Shown here one piece after another: positions 58,157 to 64,000 of a stretch of 64,000 nucleotides of DNA. The stretch is taken from NCBI GenBank assembly GCA_030765055.1, contig CM060950.1, positions 22,447,876 to 22,511,875 of the forward strand, in the 5' to 3' direction. The translations under genes and the position numbers were made by a program. The stretch comes from Mantis religiosa (taxonomy: Eukaryota; Arthropoda; Insecta; Mantodea; Mantidae). A model generated the notes under the pieces. That model had not been told where the DNA came from. It did not search any database and saw only the letters and a list, made by a program, of their open reading frames with translations. Position 1 is the stretch's first letter; the number at the start of each line of letters is the position of its first letter.

Positions 58157-59489
58157 GCACAGAATTCTAATCTCTGTTTCATATAACCTTGCCCCGCTGA
58201 CATGTATCACTGCGCGTGCAGCTACCTTCCCTCTCACCCTCATTGGCTAATGCTTACGCGCCATAGGCCATGCCTTTCCACCACACTTAAACCTGCAGTA
58301 AACATCATAATAATTGTCAGGAAGATAAATAAAATCATACAAATAAGGATATGAAGGCATGCAAAAATACAAGTTTGTAATGAAACTGAGCAAGTTGAAA
58401 CTGAATGAATGGGCAACGAAACTGAAACAAGTTGATAATAAAAGGCCTTCGGCCTTTTGTACTGGAATTTTTTAAACCAGCACACATACCTTGCAAAATG
58501 CTTGTCTTTCAGTCTTAAAAGTTGTGTCACGCCATACTTTACTTTTCCTGTGTCCTTCATTCACCAAAGTATCGTTAAGGTAGAATATCTTGCGACTTGT
58601 ATCTCGGTAAGATCTGATTGTCCTTAAATAACATCTGCGCCACACAGCAATATCGCCTCTTTCTCTTAGTAAATTTTTCTTAGCCCTTTTTTCATTCACA
58701 AACCCCAGCTTATAAGCAATCTATACAGACTAGATCTGCTGAAATTTGTAAATCTGCATCATCATTTACAGTAGACAAAATTTCATTAATGTTAGGGAGT
58801 TCGTTTCTAAAGAAAAAAACTATGCACATGATGACGCATACTCTACGGGCACGCGCTTTTGTTTATTCCTGCTTTTGCCTGGAGTGGTAAGTTTTCCTGT
58901 TGTCTCAATTTCACGTCGCGATGTTCCTACGGGTCTAACACTCACACCTGTAAGTTCAGAGCTGTTCGACTTCTCTCATTGACAAAGACGGATTTTTCTC
59001 TGTGAGTGCATTAAACATATGCACCACAGTTCTTTTTTTTCGCCGCTTTGTAAAGGTTTACCCTTGCGATGCTACAGCGAAAAACTGGCGCTAGACTCTG
59101 CCATTATACATATAATAAATACACGCGCAATAAACGACCAATAACATAATTTACCTCTCGTACTCGGCACAACACACCTTCGAATGGCAATATATGACTA
59201 ATCCAGTTCAAAGCAAGGTCAGTGATAAACGTCACATAAACAAATATGTCACCACTACCGCTAAAGCACGTGCTGTCGTGCCATTTGAAAGGCGGGTTTG
59301 AAAGGAAAGGAATCTCCTCCAAATGTAGTTTAAGAATTAACATGCACTTCAGATAAATCAACTCTGTTGCGTAATATATTTAATTCAAGCTGTTACGAAA
59401 ATATAAATTTGACAACTCTCTTCCAAGATATATCACCATGTTTAATAACGAACTAATTTTTATCGCACAACAGTCTATACACAACAGCA
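58157..59489. other. no recognised gene
   Basis: Frames of 106 and 75 codons on the minus strand at 58240-58699 have no known motif. The rest is AT-rich. Confidence 0.45.
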
Positions 59490-59849
59490 GCCAATGAGAG
59501 GTGATTAGGTCACGTGCCCGTTAAGAGATACGGGGCAAGCTTATGTGAAACAAGGATTAGTGAGAGCAGTGTCCTCGGTGCTTAGACTTCGAGTTGAGTG
59601 CGGCTCCATAAGGAGAAGTCGGAAGGTCGTGGAACGGGGTTGGAAGCAGTTTACGGGTCAGTAAGAGCTGCCTGGTGAGGGATCGCCGAACTGCGGAAAA
59701 GGCAGCGAAGGAGTTTACTTGTGAACATCGAAGTTGTATTAAGATTTAATATATAGCTCCATCTTAAGGTACAGCAGTGTGCTAAACATAGCGGCGGGGG
59801 GGGGGGGGGGGTTAGAGCCTTACAGGAAGATTGTAGAGAAGTCACATAA

Positions 59850-60030
59850 GTGCTGAGGCTTTCACGGCTGGCATCGTCAACTACATTGTATATCTCTTCT
59901 GGGCTTGTAGGCCGTGGTCCAGTTGGTTTAACTTCTGACGTTTCGCCGAAAACTGCGTCCGGCATCCTCAGGGAAACGAATATATCGTAAAACTCCCTCC
60001 CCGTAGAGGCGTGTGCAATGTAATTGTATT
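59850..60030 (-). mobile_element. Penelope-like retroelement tail
   Basis: The segment contains GGGCTTGTAGGCCGTGGTCC and TTCTGACGTTTCGCC, which I recall as characteristic of the terminal repeats of Penelope-like elements in arthropods. The L2 copy at 14060-14645 lacks it, so it is an insertion. The minus strand carries a hammerhead-like motif. A related tail is at 62936-63080. Confidence 0.55.
59931..59978 (-). ncRNA. hammerhead ribozyme-like motif
   Basis: On the minus strand the conserved core pieces occur in order: CUGAGGA (fits CUGANGA) at 59971-59965, a stem II with GCCG pairing CGGC, then GAAAC and the cleavage triplet GUC at 59944-59937. Stem III is only two base pairs with no loop (AC/GU), so the motif would need to act as a dimer, as proposed for Penelope-like hammerheads. 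Stem I is weak, with four of five pairs after one mismatch. Self-cleavage is inferred and not shown. Confidence 0.55.
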
Positions 60031-60125
60031 GGTTTTGAAGTGCTGCATTTGTGTAGAAGATAGGCTGATTGTACCTCAGGTTTAAGCTAACGATTTTTGT
60101 GGAAATAAAGCAATTATAAAGCAAA

Positions 60126-61050
60126 CCTTTTTTCGTCTTATGTTACACTATTCTATAAACCACACGCGCCATGTTTTGTTTTTCTAAATTTTGAAAAGTA
60201 TTTTTCACTTTTATGATATACTTTTACAATCAGTAGCAGACAAAAATAAATCTTTTAAAATCTTTTAGCGCATAAAATGTTTGCTCCTAGTTATGAACAA
60301 CTGCAAGTGGATTTAACATTCATTATCCTGTATTAGTCAGTGCTTCTCCGGTGGGTTGGCAAAGGACTTAACGCAAATTAAGTCAATGTGAGCGATAACG
60401 TCTGGTGCAGTAGCAGAGTTGTTAATTACTTTTTCAATTCCCTGCTGACCTACATTCTCCTGTACATATTAAAACCGCTAAAGCATTTAATTTGCCTTTT
60501 TTACCGTAAACGGCAGGACTTGAAACGTCAGACAGTAAATTGTTATTTTATGGAAGCACCAAGTAAATGTTTAATCAGTGTTTTTACAAGCGAATACACG
60601 AGATAAATTAACCGCCTCTAGGTGTTTGCACGTGTACAAAAGGCAAGTTGTTGCTTCATGCGCAAATATTATCGTATTACGTCCTGCAGCTAAGCTTATT
60701 GTGACACGTTTATTCTTTCCTATGCATACTAACATTAATATTAAATGCTCTACAAAGTAAACAATAGTTGACATCTGTAAGCACTACGAATAAGCAGCGA
60801 TTATCAAATAGTTCCAGGTTTTGTGCTTGTTTTATAACCTCTGATATGTCTTGTGTTTCCTATAAATATTTTATCTAAAAACGCAAGAGTTTGTTCAAAT
60901 TTTACTTTTAAGGAAAGCTTCAGCACGTGTGCAAAAACGTAATTTGAAATATATAAACATAGTTATACCTACTTACATTATCCACAGGAGATCCTTGATT
61001 CAAGCACTTTTATGTATTGAGCTCAAGAAACGTTTCAAGATCTATGTAAC
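60126..61050. other. no recognised gene
   Basis: AT-rich sequence with short overlapping frames at 60388-60774; no motif. Confidence 0.45.
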
Positions 61051-61052
61051 TA

Positions 61053-62351
61053 TTATGTGTTTCAAATGGGAAGGGTTCTGGAGTCCAGCTAATCAGATGC
61101 CGTATCGCACTCAGCGTTGCCAGCTAGTTACCCCACAACTTTTATATTTCCCTCTCTCTCGCACACTCACACAACATGCAGGTCTGCTTGGCGCTAGATG
61201 TGAGGGTAAGCGAATTATATTTTACAACCTTTTACAATGATGCAGTTGCCAAATATAAAATTGCAAAAACCATTTTCGCAGATTATGTATATTTTTAAAT
61301 ACTATAACTATAATTATAGTTTATGAATTACCTGCTTTTCTAATCCAAATGCGGGACTTACCTACACCACACGCTTCCGCAGTAAGCCGTTGAGTATTTT
61401 TGAAATCGAGCTGATTTCTATATTCCTCATTGCCCAATTTTTTGAAGAACGTATACACTTAAAAACAATACTTCGAGCCTGACTTCGCAATAATTGCCTT
61501 TTTGACTCGCCACTAAATTCACCGCAAGAAGCCATTGCGCTATTTAACTCTTACTCTACTGTTGTGTAAGTAACAACTGAATGATATTGATCTGAACTCT
61601 CCAGAGTAAAAAACACTTCTTATCCAGCATTCACTCATAAACATGAGCATACAGCATTCCACTGGTTAACAGGAAATGAAGTGTTTGCTCTTTCTCGAAT
61701 TTAACACCTTGACTTATTCACAGGAATTATTCTATGACGTCATGTCAGTAGTTTAAATTTCAGTTCTGAGTAATTAAAAGTATATGTACATACATACACA
61801 CCAACTACTTTGAGCTCTCTAGAGCAAATAGAAATTACGAACCATTCATAAACAAAGATATAATGTGACAAGACACATTCCGCCAGGGCAGCAGGAAATT
61901 TATTGTTTCCTCTTACCCGAATTGGCTTATTCAGTAATTCTTTTATCACGTCATGTCAAACATTTACGTTTCCGTTCTGTGTAATTAAAAATAGTCGTAC
62001 ACGCATGCATGCCAACCAATAATGATATTCATACAGTGCTTACGTCGTGATTCATTGTTAAAATACAGGTATTAGTGCTTTGTTTATTTCTATTAGAAAA
62101 ACTATTTGAGCTAAAAATATGGAGTTTTCATGGTTATGTTAGTTACATTACTCTCTATCTTCCAAATGGATCAGTTTTGGCAAAATCTGAATTTTTGTCT
62201 TAGCGCGAATAGTATTTCATACAGATTGGTTAGGTTAGCGCCCCTCACACACCACTTAGCGGGAATGCAATACGACAACACTGCAGGACTCCCATTGGTT
62301 GCTCACCTAGTAGCGCTCAAGGAAAAACACCGTCCCATTTGAAACACATAA
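61053..62351 (-). mobile_element. Tc1/mariner-like element TD with perfect 18 bp ends
   Basis: TATTATGTGTTTCAAATGGG at 61051-61070 is repeated exactly inverted at 62334-62353; the outermost TA on each side is the target duplication. The minus strand carries the first codons of a transposase (about 61355-61545) and, next to the low end, the 3' sequence that follows the transposase in the 43320 copy. The central coding part is missing, so this is a 1.3 kb internally deleted copy. Confidence 0.85.
61355..61545 (-). pseudogene. transposase N-terminal remnant (TD)
   Basis: From an ATG near 61536 the minus strand encodes MASCGEFSGESKRQLLRSQA and RSIVFKCIRSSKNWAMRN, followed in another frame by RLTAEACGVGKSRI. 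The last block resembles the helix-turn-helix of insect Tc1/mariner-type transposases (TAEACGVS-RTV-RI). Immediately afterwards the sequence jumps to the C-terminal end of the gene as in 43640, showing the internal deletion. No catalytic residue remains. Confidence 0.6.
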
Positions 62352-62429
62352 TAGATTAACTATATCTGCTCAGATTAGTCTCCATTAAAAATTAGAACAA
62401 CTTTATTTCTAATGCAAAGGCAGCTATTT

Positions 62430-62705
62430 CTGTACCTTTTATTTGTTCCATTTTATACCCCACCCTTAACCGCAATGGCCATATCGGCGGCCGTTCTCCT
62501 TTGGAACATATCGAAGGTGTTACGTCGTATTTGTTTGCTTTTAATTATTAGATCACGCACACACTCGCATTCTCATTCATACTTCCAGACTCTAGAGTTG
62601 AGGAATTATCTTGGTCGGAGAAAACTCTCCACCCCACCATCGAAAATCGAACCCGCGACACCCAGCATGGTAGATAGGTGCTCTAGCGACTGAGCTATGG
62701 GACCA
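62430..62705 (-). mobile_element. S3 SINE, full-length copy
   Basis: The minus strand reads head GGTCCCATAGCTCAGTCGC, box B GGGTTCGATTTTC, body AAGATAATTCCTCAACTC, GTATGAATGAGAATG, CGATATGGCCATTGCGG and ends GGTATAAAATGGAACAAATA. This is the most complete S3 in the window. Confidence 0.88.
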
Positions 62706-62935
62706 TCCATATTCCCACTCTTATAAGTCATTTCTTTGCCGCTGATAAGGGATAAGGTGAATTACAATCGCCAGAAATAAACTTTATGACATATTCTAAA
62801 TTAAAAGAATGGTCCGCACGCGTCTCTTGTGTGTGCGTGTTTTTTTGTGCACTCTAAACTTAAAACGTCCGGTTACACACACTTTTGTGTTTCTAAACAA
62901 TGACTAATGATTTTTTATTAAAATATCATATATAT
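62706..62935. other. no recognised feature
   Basis: Short spacer; nothing recognised. Confidence 0.5.
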
Positions 62936-63080
62936 TTTCGGAGGCTTTGACGGCCAGTGTAATGAAAAACAGTGTTTTCATCCGGGCTTGAAGGCCGTTG
63001 TCCAGTAGCATTGGAATATCCCGACGTTTCGCCGAGGACTGTGCCAGGCATTTTCAAGAGCCTTGGCAGTCAGAGCTCGA
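62936..63080 (-). mobile_element. Penelope-like retroelement tail, second copy
   Basis: It contains GGGCTTGAAGGCCGTTGTCC and CCCGACGTTTCGCCGAGGAC, parallel to the tail at 59850. On the minus strand GGCGAAACGUC is intact (63043-63053), but the CUGAGGA core is altered to CUUGAAAA, so the hammerhead-like fold is broken here. The GC-rich sequence up to about 63330 may belong to the same element. Confidence 0.55.
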
Positions 63081-63419
63081 ATGACTCGCTAGCGGCTGGC
63101 ATGCTCCGCCCACCTACTACATTCAACAGTGAGCCAATCGCTACCCAAATCTTCTCTGCTGCCGTTGAGAAGCTACTAAGGTACCTCACTTCTACCGACT
63201 ACCTGATATTCACACGCCATCCTGCAACGCTCACATCCCCGCCACTTCGTGTTTAAGCCCTATCCTCAGCAGGTACATGAATTAACCCTCCTAGAGCTGT
63301 TCCTCTGCCTGCCAACTGCAACGACGACGACCACGACCAAAAACTTCGGGCTAACTACAGCCCATCTGCACTACGGATGGACGGACGGAGGGACGGACCG
63401 ACCGAGTCATTAAAAACGG
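63081..63419. other. no recognised gene
   Basis: Moderately GC-rich, with a 94-codon frame (62972-63256) crossing the Penelope-like tail and a short GGACGGACGG run near 63380. Nothing further recognised. Confidence 0.45.
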
Positions 63420-63850
63420 AGTTAGGGTAGGTTAATCACGTCCCACGAATGTTCTGTCCCCCATTTCAAATCTTATGTCGTTTCACATCATCTCTCATCT
63501 GATGATCTCTTTGAAGATAGTAGTGTCGGCAGGAGCCTTGGCGCTGCATGGCAGCATGATATGCTATGATAGACTTCCTCTTTCCGTAGGACGATTTTCG
63601 GTCTCACAACCCGGTCTTGTGTTTGGGCTGTTTCCGAACCACAGAAGGGTGGGTTGTCCGTTGTCCTGGCCAACCTGGGGAGTTTCCATCTAGCACAATG
63701 TAGGGACCCTGCCTTCTGCACTGTCGTGGCCCTGTGTCTTCTCTCGCCTAATTCTTCCTCCCGGAAGTACCCCGAATTGGAGGTATAGGTACAATAGACG
63801 TATTTGTGTCACCGTGCCGAACCCCCTCCGTAAAGTAGTCCACTCCAGTC
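63420..63850 (+). mobile_element. S6 repeat, copy 3, head missing
   Basis: It starts within the body (GTTAGGGTAGGTTAATCACG) and continues with TCACATCATCTCTCATCTGA, GCTGCATGGCAGCATGATAT, GTAGGGACCCTGCCTTCTGC and GTGCCGAACCCCCTCCG, as in the copies at 49215 and 52312. It is 5'-truncated, as expected of a retroposed unit. Confidence 0.82.
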
Positions 63851-64000
63851 AGCCCCAAGGTATAACTTATTGATTACTCAGAAATGATTTCTTTAGAAAT
63901 ACATAAATCCCACTTTCCAAGAAGAAGGAAAGAAAATAGGAGAAGTTTGCGAGGAACGATTTGAACTCCGTTTTCACTGCAACACAACCCTGATGAAGTG

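Larger units (their letters stand above)
59490..60125 (+). mobile_element. LTR-like element L2, copy 2, with an insertion
   Basis: It shares GGTCAGTAAGAGCTG-like, GATCGCCGAACTGCGG, GGCAGCGAAGGAGTTTACTTG and AGCTAACGATTTTTGTGGAA with 14060-14645. The polyadenylation signal is AATAAAGC near 60102. A G16 run (59796-59811) and a Penelope-like segment (about 59850-60030) interrupt it. Edges are approximate. Confidence 0.5.

Noticed and set aside
58240..58699. 106- and 75-codon minus frames as a host gene
   Set aside because: They overlap in different phases, with no motif and no splice-supported structure visible by eye.
59796..59811. G16 run as a G-quadruplex signal
   Set aside because: A single homopolymer in a decayed repeat; more likely slippage, and its length may be a sequencing artefact.

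Overview
This 64 kb window looks like intergenic or intronic DNA from a large, repeat-rich arthropod genome, most likely an insect. The evidence is the mix of elements: mariner-like transposons with TA target sites, a PIF/Harbinger element with a Myb/SANT gene, Ty3/gypsy-type LTRs, Penelope-like tails, I/Jockey-like LINE ends, at least six tRNA-headed SINE families, and long simple repeats. I cannot fix the species. I found no convincing host protein-coding gene, no intact tRNA or rRNA gene, no CRISPR array and no bacterial-type operon. Nearly every reading frame I recognise is a broken transposon or retrotransposon gene.

Layout. 1-1.5 kb: tRNA-like S1 repeats, tandem at exactly 309 bp and then inverted, flanked by (TAA)n and (ATT)n. 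1.5-5 kb: SINE S2 with a nested SINE S5, then a 3 kb segment bounded by 125 bp inverted repeats and carrying mariner M1a. 5.8 kb: retroviral-type protease relic. 6.4-10.9 kb: three copies of dispersed family A. 14 kb: LTR-like L2. 16.3-20.6 kb: mariner M3 interrupted by an LTR retrotransposon deletion derivative (16901-19116), then a LINE 3' end. 21-24 kb: repeats S7 and S3, and a 504 bp sequence present in three tandem copies. 26-29 kb: simple repeats and a DNA transposon with long inverted repeats. 30.4 kb: solo LTR. 31.5 kb: relic of a multicopy arthropod protein family. 32-33.5 kb: S4 and a second S1 palindrome. 34.3-36.6 kb: Harbinger element split by mariner M2a. 37-39 kb: S2 and a LINE RNase H end. 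40-44 kb: S4, a third S1 palindrome, S5 and a transposase C-terminus. 44.6 kb: pyrimidine tract. 45-46 kb: S3 split by S7 with a perfect 13 bp target duplication. 47.5 kb: mariner M1b. 49-53.3 kb: S6, S7, family A and a multiply nested S6. 55-58 kb: LTR relic, mariner M2b, hAT-like relic and another LTR. 59.5-60.1 kb: L2 with a Penelope-like insertion that carries a hammerhead-ribozyme-like motif. 61-62.4 kb: a DNA transposon with perfect 20 bp ends. 62.4-63.9 kb: S3, a second Penelope-like tail and S6.

The genes do not form a pathway. The window is a record of successive insertions, and several relative ages can be read from nesting: LTR element into mariner M3; mariner M2a into Harbinger; S5 into S2; S7 into S3; S2 and S5 into S6; mariner M1b into family A. 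Best candidates for follow-up are the inverted S1 arrays (three of three loci), the LTR derivative with one continuous fused reading frame, the hammerhead-like motif, and the uncharacterised GC-rich S7 and S6 repeats. All family names are from reading by eye; no database search was run.
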